This document shows, piece by piece, positions 26,963 through 35,378 of a stretch of 64,000 nt of DNA (positions within the stretch are counted from its first letter, which is position 1; every line of letters begins with the position of its first letter). Where the stretch lies: the NCBI RefSeq assembly GCF_000714545.1, contig NZ_AUNB01000011.1, forward strand, positions 1 through 64,000. The letters are read 5' to 3'. Below the pieces are notes generated by a model, which saw only the letters and a program-made list of their open reading frames with translations, was not told the origin of the DNA and made no database searches. This DNA comes from Thioclava indica. Lineage in GTDB: Bacteria; Pseudomonadota; Alphaproteobacteria; Rhodobacterales; Rhodobacteraceae. A program made the translations under genes and the position numbers.

Positions 26963-27847
26963 ATGGCCGAAAAGCGAAGTGAGCGTCGTGGGCTGGGGCG
27001 TGGTCTGTCTGCCTTGATGGCGGATGTCGACTTGAATCCGGCCGTGTCCGATGATGCGCCGCGCCGCGCCGAGCAATTCATTCCGATCGAGCGGTTGGAG
27101 CCGAACCCGGACCAGCCGCGCCGTGACTTTGAGCCTAGCGCTTTGGAGGAATTGTCTGCCTCGATCCGAGAAAAGGGCGTCATCCAGCCGCTTATTGTGC
27201 GCCAGCACCCTTCGAAAGCTGATCATTACGAAATTGTCGCCGGTGAGCGACGTTGGCGCGCGTCGCAGATGGCGCGCCTGCACGAATTGCCGGTCATTGT
27301 TCGCGACTTCAACGACACCGAAGTGCTTGAAGTTGCGATCATCGAGAACATTCAGCGCGCCGAGCTGAACCCGCTAGAAGAGGCACAGGCGTATCGCCAA
27401 TTGATGGATCGCTTTGGTCATACGCAAGAAAAACTGGCCGAGGCGCTGTCGAAAAGCCGGAGCCATATCGCAAACCTGATGCGACTTTTGCAGCTTCCCG
27501 ACGAGGTGCGCGACCTGTTGCGCGAGGGTAAGCTGACAGCCGGGCATGCACGCGCGATGATCACGGCGGATGACCCTGTCGGGTTGGCGCGGCAAGCGGT
27601 GGCGAAATCGCTTTCGGTTCGTGATGTCGAACGTCTGGCGAAAAAACCTGAGAAGGGCGCGAAGCCTGCGCGTCCGAAGCCTCAAAAAGATGCCGATACG
27701 CGCGCCCTCGAAGGCGATCTTTCCGCTACAATTGGTATGAAAGTGAATATCGACCACAATGACGTGGGGTCTGGAAAGTTGATCGTCAGCTATAGCGATC
27801 TCGATGAACTGGATCGTTTGTGTCAGTTGTTGAGCCGCGGTAGCTGA
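26963..27847 (+). CDS. parB: chromosome-partitioning protein ParB
   Basis: 294 residues. CTP-dependent clamp that loads at parS and spreads. After GLGRGLSALM come the ParB N-terminal fold with PIERLEPNPDQPRRDFEP and IVAGERRWRASQMA (CTP-binding boxes), ENIQRAELNPLEEAQAY, the helix-turn-helix EKLAEALSKSRSHIANLMRLLQLP, and a C-terminal dimer domain (KVNIDHNDVGSGKLIVSYSDLDELDRLCQLL). It abuts the convergent ybaN-like gene: the two stop codons share TGATCA. Confidence 0.97.
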   Translation: MAEKRSERRGLGRGLSALMADVDLNPAVSDDAPRRAEQFIPIERLEPNPDQPRRDFEPSALEELSASIREKGVIQPLIVRQHPSKADHYEIVAGERRWRASQMARLHELPVIVRDFNDTEVLEVAIIENIQRAELNPLEEAQAYRQLMDRFGHTQEKLAEALSKSRSHIANLMRLLQLPDEVRDLLREGKLTAGHARAMITADDPVGLARQAVAKSLSVRDVERLAKKPEKGAKPARPKPQKDADTRALEGDLSATIGMKVNIDHNDVGSGKLIVSYSDLDELDRLCQLLSRGS

Positions 27848-28204
27848 TCAACTATTGGGGCGCGTCCAGATAAAGATTGAAACAGCGATGAGTGTGGCGG
27901 CCTGAATCGCGAGCAGTTTTGCAGGCAAGCCGATAATCACCGAGAACCCAAAGGCAATCGCGATTGAGATCGACGCCGCGATTTTCGCGCGTTTTGAGAT
28001 CGCGCGGTGGTCTTGCCAGTCCTGAATGGCCGTGCCGAATCGTGGATGCGTGATAAGCCAGTTATGCAAGCGGTCCGAGGATTTTGCGAAAAAAAACGCT
28101 GCAAGCAGCATCAGGGGGACGGTCGGTACCAATGGAACGATCGCGCCGATCAGGCCGATCGACAACGAAAGCAGGCCGAGAGTCAGCCACAGTAAGCGGA
28201 TCAC
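27848..28204 (-). CDS. YbaN/DUF454-family inner-membrane protein
   Basis: 118 residues. Two N-terminal hydrophobic segments (LLWLTLGLLSLSIGLIGAIVPLVPTVPLMLLAAFFFAKSS) and a C-terminal pair are separated by LHNWLITHPRFGTAIQDWQDHRAISKRAKIAA, which is the conserved core of the DUF454 family. Function unknown. It starts with GTG overlapping the hemW stop (GTGA) and is the last gene of the rph-rdgB-hemW operon. Confidence 0.88.
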   Translation of the reverse strand: MIRLLWLTLGLLSLSIGLIGAIVPLVPTVPLMLLAAFFFAKSSDRLHNWLITHPRFGTAIQDWQDHRAISKRAKIAASISIAIAFGFSVIIGLPAKLLAIQAATLIAVSIFIWTRPNS

Positions 28205-29358
28205 GGCATCAGCTCGCGGATGATGGCATTCAGCACGGGGCGACCCTGTTCAGTGGCGCGAATTCGACCCTCTTCCAGCGTAATCATGCCAATATCCCGT
28301 AGGTAAGCGATTGAGGGCGGCGCAAGTTCAGCGCCCGCAAGAGTAGCATATCTGTTCACGTCGAGCCCTTCCGTCAACCGCATGGCAAAAAGAAGATACT
28401 CGATTGCTTGCTCGCTGTCGCTGAGACGTTCGCGCGCGCCCTCACCGGTGCCGCGCTTGGCGACCTGTTCCAGCCAGAGGGCAGGGGATTTGGGCGTATC
28501 GGTCGCGTGGCGATGCCCATTCAGGGTTAAGCGTCCATGCGCGCCGGGGCCGATCCCAAGATAGTCGCCGTAGCGCCAGTAAATCAGGTTGTGACGACTT
28601 TCCGAGCCAAGGCGCGCGTGGTTGGACACCTCATAGGCGGGCAGCCCGCCCTGGTCACAGATTTCTTGCGTCATGAGATACATATCGGCGGCGTTATCGT
28701 CGATGGGGAGACCGGGAAGCTTGCCCATGTCATGACGCGCGCCGAATACCGTGCCGGGCTCAATCGTCAGCTGGTAAAGAGACAGATGATCCGCCGCCAT
28801 GCTGAGCGCCTCGGTCAACTCGGCACGCCATTGATCGGTGCTTTGATGCTGGCGGGCATAGATCAGATCAAAGCTGACGCGATCAAACGTGTTGCGGGCG
28901 ATATCGAAGGCACGGCGTCCTTCATCGGCGCTATGCATTCGGCCAAGTCGGCGCAAATCATCATCGTTAAGCGCCTGCATTCCCATTGAGACACGGTTCA
29001 CACCCGCCTCAAAAAAGGCTCTAAACCGCCCGGATTCGATACTTGTGGGGTTCGCTTCGAGAGTGATCTCGGGATCGTTGACCATCGGCCATGTCGCGCG
29101 AATACGCTCGATGATCGCCGCTACAAGATCGGGGTTCATCAGCGAGGGCGTGCCGCCGCCGAAAAAGATGGTGTGGAGCGTGCGGCCTTGGGTTTCGCGG
29201 CCCAAGCGGTCAATTTCGGATAGGTAGGCGCGCTCCCATTGAGATTGGTCAATTTCGCCCGCGACATGAGAGTTAAAGTCGCAATAGGGGCATTTGGCGG
29301 CGCAGAATGGCCAATGAAGATAGAGGCCGAAACCGCCGTTGCGCCAGTCCTCAGTCAT
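28201..29358 (-). CDS. hemW: radical SAM heme chaperone HemW
   Basis: 385 residues. The radical SAM motif is in FCAAKCPYCDFNSH (CxxxCxxC, about residues 19-25), preceded by FGLYLHWPFC and followed by FFGGGTPSLM. The family was long annotated as oxygen-independent coproporphyrinogen oxidase but is now regarded as a heme-insertion chaperone. The C-terminal HemN-like domain is present. Its start overlaps the stop of the truncated ridA (ATGA). Confidence 0.93.
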   Translation of the reverse strand: MTEDWRNGGFGLYLHWPFCAAKCPYCDFNSHVAGEIDQSQWERAYLSEIDRLGRETQGRTLHTIFFGGGTPSLMNPDLVAAIIERIRATWPMVNDPEITLEANPTSIESGRFRAFFEAGVNRVSMGMQALNDDDLRRLGRMHSADEGRRAFDIARNTFDRVSFDLIYARQHQSTDQWRAELTEALSMAADHLSLYQLTIEPGTVFGARHDMGKLPGLPIDDNAADMYLMTQEICDQGGLPAYEVSNHARLGSESRHNLIYWRYGDYLGIGPGAHGRLTLNGHRHATDTPKSPALWLEQVAKRGTGEGARERLSDSEQAIEYLLFAMRLTEGLDVNRYATLAGAELAPPSIAYLRDIGMITLEEGRIRATEQGRPVLNAIIRELMP

Positions 29359-29507
29359 CCTTTGAAGACCGTGGCTTCAATCTCGATCTTCATCGCCGGA
29401 TTGACGTGTCGGGAGAAGAAGCTCCCGCCACCCTGAACCACAGCGCGAGAGTAGCCAAGCTTTGGCTCATAGGGGGACGAGCCAGAGATCAGGCGGCGCT
29501 GCGTCAT
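29355..29507 (-). pseudogene. internally deleted RidA-family gene (in frame)
   Basis: A 50-codon ORF between rdgB and hemW. Its first 26 residues (MTQRRLISGSSPYEPKLGYS, then RAVVQG) match the N-terminus of RidA/YjgF enamine deaminases, and its last residues (NPAMKIEIEATVFKG) match their C-terminus. The roughly 75-80 residues between, including most of the fold, are absent. Both ends keep their spacing: the ATG is one base after the rdgB stop, and the TGA overlaps the hemW start. It therefore looks like an in-frame deletion that kept translational coupling. It is unlikely to fold as a deaminase. Confidence 0.75.
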
Positions 29508-29508
29508 C

Positions 29509-30117
29509 TCAATCCTCAAACACTTTTACAAATTGGCGAAACGCATCGGCGCGATGCGAGATTTGGTTTTTCTCATCTGCGTCCATCTCGGCAAAGGTGA
29601 TGTCGTAACCGTCGGGCTGGAACATCGGGTCATAGCCGTGGCCGAGTTTGCCCCGCATCGGCCAAACTAACTGCCCTTCGACTTTGCCTGCGAAGACCTC
29701 ATCATGGCCATCGGGCCAAGCAAGCACGAGGGTGGAGCGGAATCGCGCTGTGCGCGGGGCCGGGGCGTTAATCTCATCGCAGGCTTTCCACGTCTTTTCC
29801 ATCGCCATCGTAAAGTCGCGACCGGTCGGCGTGGTGGCCCAATCGGCGGTGAACACGCCAGGTGCGCCATTTAGACAATCCACCTCGATGCCGGAATCAT
29901 CGGCCAGCGCAGGCAGCCCGGTCGCCTTCGCGGCGGCGTGTGCCTTAATGCGGGCATTGCCGACAAACGTGCTTTCGGTTTCTTCGGGCTCGGGAAGGTT
30001 CATCTCCTTGGCCCCGACAACCTCAATACCGAAAGGCGCGAGAATAGAGACGATTTCTTCGAGTTTTCCCGCATTATGCGTGGCCACCAGAAGCTTGGTG
30101 TCGGTAAATTTCCTCAT
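29509..30117 (-). CDS. rdgB: XTP/dITP diphosphatase (RdgB/HAM1)
   Basis: 202 residues. Removes non-canonical purine nucleotides (XTP, dITP) from the pool. Opening [25 protein letters not shown], then [25 protein letters not shown] and [18 protein letters not shown], are the hallmark motifs. The start overlaps the rph stop (ATGA). RNase PH followed by RdgB is a common bacterial gene pair. Confidence 0.96.
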   Translation of the reverse strand: MRKFTDTKLLVATHNAGKLEEIVSILAPFGIEVVGAKEMNLPEPEETESTFVGNARIKAHAAAKATGLPALADDSGIEVDCLNGAPGVFTADWATTPTGRDFTMAMEKTWKACDEINAPAPRTARFRSTLVLAWPDGHDEVFAGKVEGQLVWPMRGKLGHGYDPMFQPDGYDITFAEMDADEKNQISHRADAFRQFVKVFED

Positions 30118-30827
30118 CCGATTGCCGCTTTCTGCGCCTCGACCAATTGTGCGACGCCAGCCTCGGCCATATCGAGCAGCTTGTTCATTTGATCTCGCGA
30201 GAAGGTGGCGCCCTCGGCAGACATTTGCACTTCGATCAGCTTTCCCGCGCCGGTCATGATAAAATTGCCATCGGTGCCCGCTTCGCTATCCTCGGCATAA
30301 TCCAGATCGGCGACGGGCTGGCCCGCGTAAATGCCACAGCTGATCGCGGCGACATGATCGAGCAGCGGATCAGAGGTGCAGGCACCCGATTTCATCAACT
30401 TGTTCGCCGCCAGACGCAGCGCAACCCAACCTCCGGTGATCGAGGCGCAACGGGTGCCGCCATCGGCTTGGATGACGTCACAATCCACGACGATCTGGCG
30501 CTCTCCCAGAGCCGAACGATCCACGCCAGCGCGCAAAGCCCGCCCGATCAGACGCTGGATTTCTACGGTGCGCCCGCCTTGTTTACCTGCTGCGGCCTCA
30601 CGCCGATTGCGCGTGTTTGTTGCACGCGGCAGCATGCCGTATTCGGCGGTGACCCACCCAAGCCCCGAGCCCTTGAGGAAAGACGGCGCGCGATCCTCGA
30701 TAGAGGCGGTGCACAGAACATGCGTGTCGCCCATTTTGATCAGACACGACCCCTCGGCGTGTTTTGTCACACCTGTTTCGATTGAAATCGTGCGAAGGTC
30801 GCTTAACTCTCTGCCAGAAGGGCGCAT
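30114..30827 (-). CDS. rph: ribonuclease PH
   Basis: 237 residues, full length. A phosphorolytic 3' exoribonuclease that trims tRNA precursors. [70 protein letters not shown] and [22 protein letters not shown] are all present, including the phosphate-binding arginines. Divergent from hrcA across 120 bases. No frameshift of the kind found in some E. coli strains. Confidence 0.97.
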   Translation of the reverse strand: MRPSGRELSDLRTISIETGVTKHAEGSCLIKMGDTHVLCTASIEDRAPSFLKGSGLGWVTAEYGMLPRATNTRNRREAAAGKQGGRTVEIQRLIGRALRAGVDRSALGERQIVVDCDVIQADGGTRCASITGGWVALRLAANKLMKSGACTSDPLLDHVAAISCGIYAGQPVADLDYAEDSEAGTDGNFIMTGAGKLIEVQMSAEGATFSRDQMNKLLDMAEAGVAQLVEAQKAAIG

Positions 30828-30899
30828 CTTTGAATCCTCTCAACTGATTTGATTCCATTTGATCCGCGGGGGGCTACGATGCAACCCCGAAAGCTGAGA

Positions 30900-30927
30900 T
30901 TGACGTTCGGCCTCACGCAGCTTTAAT
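30900..30927 (+). promoter_or_regulatory. candidate promoter for hrcA-grpE
   Basis: TTGACG, 16 bases, TTTAAT, ending about 20 bases before the hrcA start. No CIRCE element (TTAGCACTC-N9-GAGTGCTAA) is present in this 120-base region. Confidence 0.45.
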
Positions 30928-30947
30928 TCACTTGGAGGCGCGCTGAG

Positions 30948-32009
30948 ATGACTGTTAAGAATGATGTTCTGGCCGAGATGAATGACCGCTCCCGCGAGGT
31001 GTTCCGTCGGGTGGTTGAGGGGTATTTGTCCTCGGGCGATCCGGTTGGTTCACGCACGCTGACCCAGCAGATGAGCGAAAAGCTGTCACCCGCGACCATT
31101 CGAAACGTGATGCAGGATCTCGAATTTCTCGGGTTGTTGGATAGTCCGCATGTGTCGGCGGGGCGCATCCCGACGCAGATGGGGCTGCGAATGTTTGTGG
31201 ATGGCGTGATGGAGCTGAGCCATCTGGACAATTCGGACCGCGCGGCGCTTGAGGCGACGATGGGGGCGAATTCCGGTGATGTAGGGTCTATTTTGGGCCG
31301 CGTCTCTAGCGCGCTTTCTGGAATGACCCAGGGTGCGAGCCTTGTTTTGGCCCCCAAGCAAGAAGCCCCGATCCGACATATCGAATTCGTCTCGCTTGCG
31401 GTGGATCGGGCTTTAGTGGTTCTTGTCTTTGCTGACGGGCAGGTTGAAAATCGCGTCTTCACGCCGCCCATCGGACAAACACCGTCTTCGATGCGTGAAG
31501 CCGCGAATTTCCTCAATGCGATGGCCGAAGGCCGCACCTTGTCGGAATTGCGTGCCCATATCTTGCATGAAGTCGCCAATCGCCGGCAGGAAATTGATTC
31601 GCTGGCAGCCGAACTGATTGATAACGGATTGGCCGCTTGGGAGGATAAGGGCGAGCGCTCAGAGCGATTGATCGTGCGCGGGCGGGCGAATTTACTGGGT
31701 GAAGAGGTCGATCTGGATCGAATCCGGACCCTGTTCGACGATCTGGAACGCAAGCGCGACATCGCGGAATTCCTCAATCTGGCCGAAGATGGCGAGGGTG
31801 TGCGCATTTTTATTGGCTCTGAGAATAAACTTTTTTCGCTTTCGGGTTCCTCTTTGGTGGTCTCTCCTTATATGAACGCTGACCGTAAGATCATCGGTGC
31901 GGTGGGCGTGATTGGGCCGACGCGGCTAAATTACGGGCGGATCGTACCGATTGTGGATTATACAGCGCAGCTGGTCGGGCGGTTGATTTCCGGCCAGAGC
32001 AAGGGATGA
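30948..32009 (+). CDS. hrcA: heat-inducible transcription repressor HrcA
   Basis: 353 residues. Represses groESL or dnaK operons by binding CIRCE. The N-terminal winged helix (REVFRRVVEGYLSSGDPVGSRTLTQQMSEKLSPATIRNVMQDLEFLGLL) and the C-terminal GAF-like part (SLVVSPYMNADRKIIGAVGVIGPTRLNYGRIVPIVDYTAQLV) are complete. Its own promoter region has no CIRCE, so autoregulation is not evident. The grpE start overlaps its stop. Confidence 0.95.
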   Translation: MTVKNDVLAEMNDRSREVFRRVVEGYLSSGDPVGSRTLTQQMSEKLSPATIRNVMQDLEFLGLLDSPHVSAGRIPTQMGLRMFVDGVMELSHLDNSDRAALEATMGANSGDVGSILGRVSSALSGMTQGASLVLAPKQEAPIRHIEFVSLAVDRALVVLVFADGQVENRVFTPPIGQTPSSMREAANFLNAMAEGRTLSELRAHILHEVANRRQEIDSLAAELIDNGLAAWEDKGERSERLIVRGRANLLGEEVDLDRIRTLFDDLERKRDIAEFLNLAEDGEGVRIFIGSENKLFSLSGSSLVVSPYMNADRKIIGAVGVIGPTRLNYGRIVPIVDYTAQLVGRLISGQSKG

Positions 32010-32563
32010 ATGGCATGAGCGATAAGAAAGACGAGTTTGCCGAAGATCAGGCCCATGTGGATGACTCGTTTGAAGACATCATGGCCGAGAACGTTGATGA
32101 GATGGAGCAGTTGCGCGCCGAGCGTGACGAGTTCCGTGATCGATTCATGCGCGCTTTGGCCGATGCTGAGAACGCGCGTAAGCGGGCTGATAAAGAGCGG
32201 CAGGAGGCCTCGAATTACGGCGGCTCGCGTTTGGCGCGCGATATGCTGCCGGTGTTTGATGCGTTGCAGCGCGCCCTAGAGGCGGTGACGGCAGAACAGC
32301 GCGCCCAAGCGGGTCCGGTGCTTGAAGGGATCGAGTTGACGCAGCGCGAGCTGATCAACGTCTTCGCGCGTCACGGGATTACGTCAATTGTGCCCCAGAT
32401 CGGGGATCGTTTTGATCCTCAGCTGCACGAAGCCATGTTTGAAGCGCCCGTTGCGGGCACCAAGGCGGGCGATATCATTCAGGTCATGGAGCACGGCTTC
32501 ATGATCCACGACCGGCTGTTGCGACCGGCGAAAGTCGGTGTGAGTTCAACGCCGAAATCCTGA
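32006..32563 (+). CDS. grpE: nucleotide exchange factor GrpE
   Basis: 185 residues. Nucleotide exchange factor of the DnaK chaperone. An acidic N-terminus is followed by a coiled coil (QLRAERDEFRDRFMRALADAENARKRADKE) and the beta domain (RHGITSIVPQIGDRFDPQLHEAMFEAPVAGTKAGDIIQVMEHGFMIHDRLLRPAKVGVS). The ATG at 32006 overlaps hrcA; an in-frame ATG at 32015 is also possible. dnaK and dnaJ are not in this window. Confidence 0.96.
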   Translation: MNGMSDKKDEFAEDQAHVDDSFEDIMAENVDEMEQLRAERDEFRDRFMRALADAENARKRADKERQEASNYGGSRLARDMLPVFDALQRALEAVTAEQRAQAGPVLEGIELTQRELINVFARHGITSIVPQIGDRFDPQLHEAMFEAPVAGTKAGDIIQVMEHGFMIHDRLLRPAKVGVSSTPKS

Positions 32564-32571
32564 TAGCATAG

Positions 32572-32592
32572 CTGGGGGCATCATGCCCCCAG
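32572..32592 (+). terminator. hairpin between grpE and mutS
   Basis: CTGGGGGCA, loop TCA, TGCCCCCAG: a perfect 9-base-pair stem in the 57-base convergent gap. There is no clean T-run on either side, so it may work bidirectionally or mainly protect the 3' ends. Confidence 0.5.
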
Positions 32593-32620
32593 TTAGCTGT
32601 CCGATTGTCAAAAGCTCAGA

Positions 32621-35266
32621 TCAATCCGTGAGGAGTGCGCGCAATTCATAAAGCGCGTTCAACGCTTCTTTTGGCGACATCTCATCCGGCGCGAAGGACT
32701 TCAGCGCGTCTTCCAGCTCTGAGTTGCCAGCGGGCTTTGGGCTGGGTTGCGGCGTGTTAGAGACTGAAAACAACGGTAGATCATCGATCACGGCCTGTTT
32801 CTTGCCGCCGTTTTCGCGCTCGCCCTTTTCCAGAGCATCCAGAACGACACGGGCACGTTCGACAACCGAGTTTGGCAGACCTGCTAGGCGCGCAACTTGA
32901 ACGCCATATGACCGATCCGCCGCGCCTTTGCGTACCTCATGCAGGAAAATCACCTCGCCATCCCACTCTTTGACCGTGACGGTTGCGTTTTCGACGCCGT
33001 CGAGTTTGGCCGAAAGCGCGGTCATTTCGTGGTAATGGGTCGCGAAAAGCGCACGGCAGCGGTTGCTGGCGTGTAGATGCTCCATCACGGCCCAGGCGAT
33101 CGACAGCCCGTCATAAGTGGCCGTGCCGCGCCCGATCTCGTCTAGAATTACCAAGGCGCGATCATCGGCCTGATTGAGGATCGCAGCGGTTTCGACCATC
33201 TCGACCATGAAGGTCGAACGCCCGCGCGCGAGATCATCCGCAGCGCCAACGCGTGAGAAAAGCTGTGAAACAATGCCGATATGGGCGCTTTTTGCGGGGA
33301 CGAAACTGCCGGCTTGCGCGAGCAGGGCGATCAAGGCGTTCTGGCGCAGGAAAGTCGATTTGCCGGCCATGTTCGGGCCGGTGAGCAACCAAATTGCGGG
33401 GGTCGTTCCGCTGGTCAGGTCGCAGTCATTGGCGATGAACGGCTCGCCCGATCTTTTAAGCGCGGCTTCGACGACGGGGTGACGCCCGCCTGAAATCTCA
33501 AAGGCGCGGCTGTCATCAACTTTCGGTTCGGTCCAGTTGTCGTTTCGCGCCAAAGTCGCAAATGCGGTGGCAAGGTCGATTTCTGCCAGCCCGCGTGAGG
33601 CTTCTCCGATGGGGCCGGATTGATCAAGAATTGCATTTTTTAAGGTGGTATAGAGCCGTTTTTCGATTTCTAGCGCGTGATTTCCGGCGTTCAGAATGCG
33701 GGTTTCCAGCTCGCTCAGCTCTACGGTCGTGAAGCGCACCTGATTGGCGGTCGTTTGGCGGTGAATAAATCGTTCCGAGAGCGGCGGGGCGAGCATCTTT
33801 TCAGCATGTGTCGCCGTCGTTTCGATGAAATACCCCAGCACGTTGTTATGCTTGATCTTGAGGGCAGAGATGCCCGTCGCTTCGATATACTCGGCCTGCA
33901 TCTTGGCGATCACGCTGCGGCCTTCGTCGCGTAACTGGCGGGTGCGGTCGAGGTCTTCATCATAGCCAGCCGCGATAAAGCCGCCATCGCGGGCCAATAG
34001 AGGCGGCTCTGCGATCAGTGCTGCATCCAGAAGGGCGACCAGATCTTCGTGACCGATCAGCGCGCGCGCAGCCGTTTTGAGCAAATCGGGGGCGTCGGTT
34101 TGCTCTAGCGCCTCGGCAATGCGCCCGGCTTGCTCAAGCCCGTTGCGGATCGCTGTCATGTCTCGCGGGCCGCCGCGATCTAACGCGAGGCGCGACAAAG
34201 CGCGATCCATATCGGGGCAGCGTTTGAGATCTGCGCGCAGATCATCGCTAAACCGCGATTGTTCGAGCAGAAACCGAACCGCATCATGGCGGGCGTGAAT
34301 TTCAGGCAGGTTGCGCGAAGGCGCGGATAAGCGACGCTCCAGCAGGCGCGCGCCCCCAGCGGTCACGCTGCGGTCGATGGCGTGCAGAAGCGATCCGTCG
34401 CGCCCGCCGGACAGGGCTTGCGTCAGCTCCAGATTGCGCCGGGTTGCGGCGTCAATCTGAACCGCTCCGGCGCCATCTTCGTGCACGGGACGGCGCAGGA
34501 GTGGCAGTTTACCCTTCTGCGTGATGTTGAGGTAATCGACGATCGCCCCCATCGCGGCCATTTCTGCGCGCGAAAATGTGCCGAACGCTTCAAGCGAGCC
34601 AATCGCATACAGATCAAGCAGGCGCTTTTCAGCGGCCTGACTGTCGAAACTAGCGCGAGATAGCGGCGTCAAAGCAGCCCGCATATCAGAGACTATATCA
34701 GCGCAATCTTGCTCTTTTGCCTCGCTAACGAGCACCTCACGCGGGGCAAGTCGCGCCAGTTCCGGCCCAAGCCGTGTCAGCGGGCAGGTCATCACGCGAA
34801 ACTCGCCGGTCGAAATATCGACCCAGGCCAGCGCGCCCGCATCGCGCACTTCGGCCCATGCAGCAAGGAAGTTATGGCGGCGCGCCTCAAGCAGGCTTTC
34901 TTCGGTCAGGGTTCCGGGGGTGACTAGGCGCACAACATCGCGCTTCACCACCGATTTCGCGCCACGTTTCTTCGCCTCGGCAGGATTTTCAAGCTGCTCG
35001 GCAATCGCGACACGAAAGCCTTTGCGGATCAGCGTTAGCAAGTATCCCTCGGCGGCATGAACGGGAACGCCACACATCGGAATGTCTTCGTCGTTGTGTT
35101 TGCCGCGCTTGGTCAACGCGATATCAAGCGCAGCGGCCGCATCGACTGCGTCCTTAAAGAACATCTCGTAAAAATCGCCCATACGATAGAACAACAGCGC
35201 GCCCGGATTGGCCGCCTTGATCCCAAGATACTGTTCCATCATCGGCGTTACGGTCGGATTGGCCAT
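32621..35266 (-). CDS. mutS: DNA mismatch repair protein MutS
   Basis: 881 residues. Recognises mispairs and small loops. The N-terminal mismatch motif is in GALLFYRMGDFYEMFFKDA (phenylalanine and glutamate of F-x-E at MGDFYEMF), followed by the connector, core and clamp domains. The ATPase has Walker A TGPNMAGKSTFLRQ (about residues 630-643), the DE motif in LVILDEIGRGTATYDGLSIAW and the ATHYHEM histidine. A short C-terminal tail (PDEMSPKEALNALYELRALL) is typical of tetramer-forming MutS. Converges with grpE; diverges from maeB. Confidence 0.98.
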   Translation of the reverse strand: MANPTVTPMMEQYLGIKAANPGALLFYRMGDFYEMFFKDAVDAAAALDIALTKRGKHNDEDIPMCGVPVHAAEGYLLTLIRKGFRVAIAEQLENPAEAKKRGAKSVVKRDVVRLVTPGTLTEESLLEARRHNFLAAWAEVRDAGALAWVDISTGEFRVMTCPLTRLGPELARLAPREVLVSEAKEQDCADIVSDMRAALTPLSRASFDSQAAEKRLLDLYAIGSLEAFGTFSRAEMAAMGAIVDYLNITQKGKLPLLRRPVHEDGAGAVQIDAATRRNLELTQALSGGRDGSLLHAIDRSVTAGGARLLERRLSAPSRNLPEIHARHDAVRFLLEQSRFSDDLRADLKRCPDMDRALSRLALDRGGPRDMTAIRNGLEQAGRIAEALEQTDAPDLLKTAARALIGHEDLVALLDAALIAEPPLLARDGGFIAAGYDEDLDRTRQLRDEGRSVIAKMQAEYIEATGISALKIKHNNVLGYFIETTATHAEKMLAPPLSERFIHRQTTANQVRFTTVELSELETRILNAGNHALEIEKRLYTTLKNAILDQSGPIGEASRGLAEIDLATAFATLARNDNWTEPKVDDSRAFEISGGRHPVVEAALKRSGEPFIANDCDLTSGTTPAIWLLTGPNMAGKSTFLRQNALIALLAQAGSFVPAKSAHIGIVSQLFSRVGAADDLARGRSTFMVEMVETAAILNQADDRALVILDEIGRGTATYDGLSIAWAVMEHLHASNRCRALFATHYHEMTALSAKLDGVENATVTVKEWDGEVIFLHEVRKGAADRSYGVQVARLAGLPNSVVERARVVLDALEKGERENGGKKQAVIDDLPLFSVSNTPQPSPKPAGNSELEDALKSFAPDEMSPKEALNALYELRALLTD

Positions 35267-35378
35267 GTGCCCCCCATTTCCTGTCGCGCGACCCTACAAA
35301 ACCCCGGATTCGGGCGCAATTCCATTGAGCGTGAGAAAGCCGGGCGTTATGACGGATAGGCCTGTAGGAGGAGCGCCC

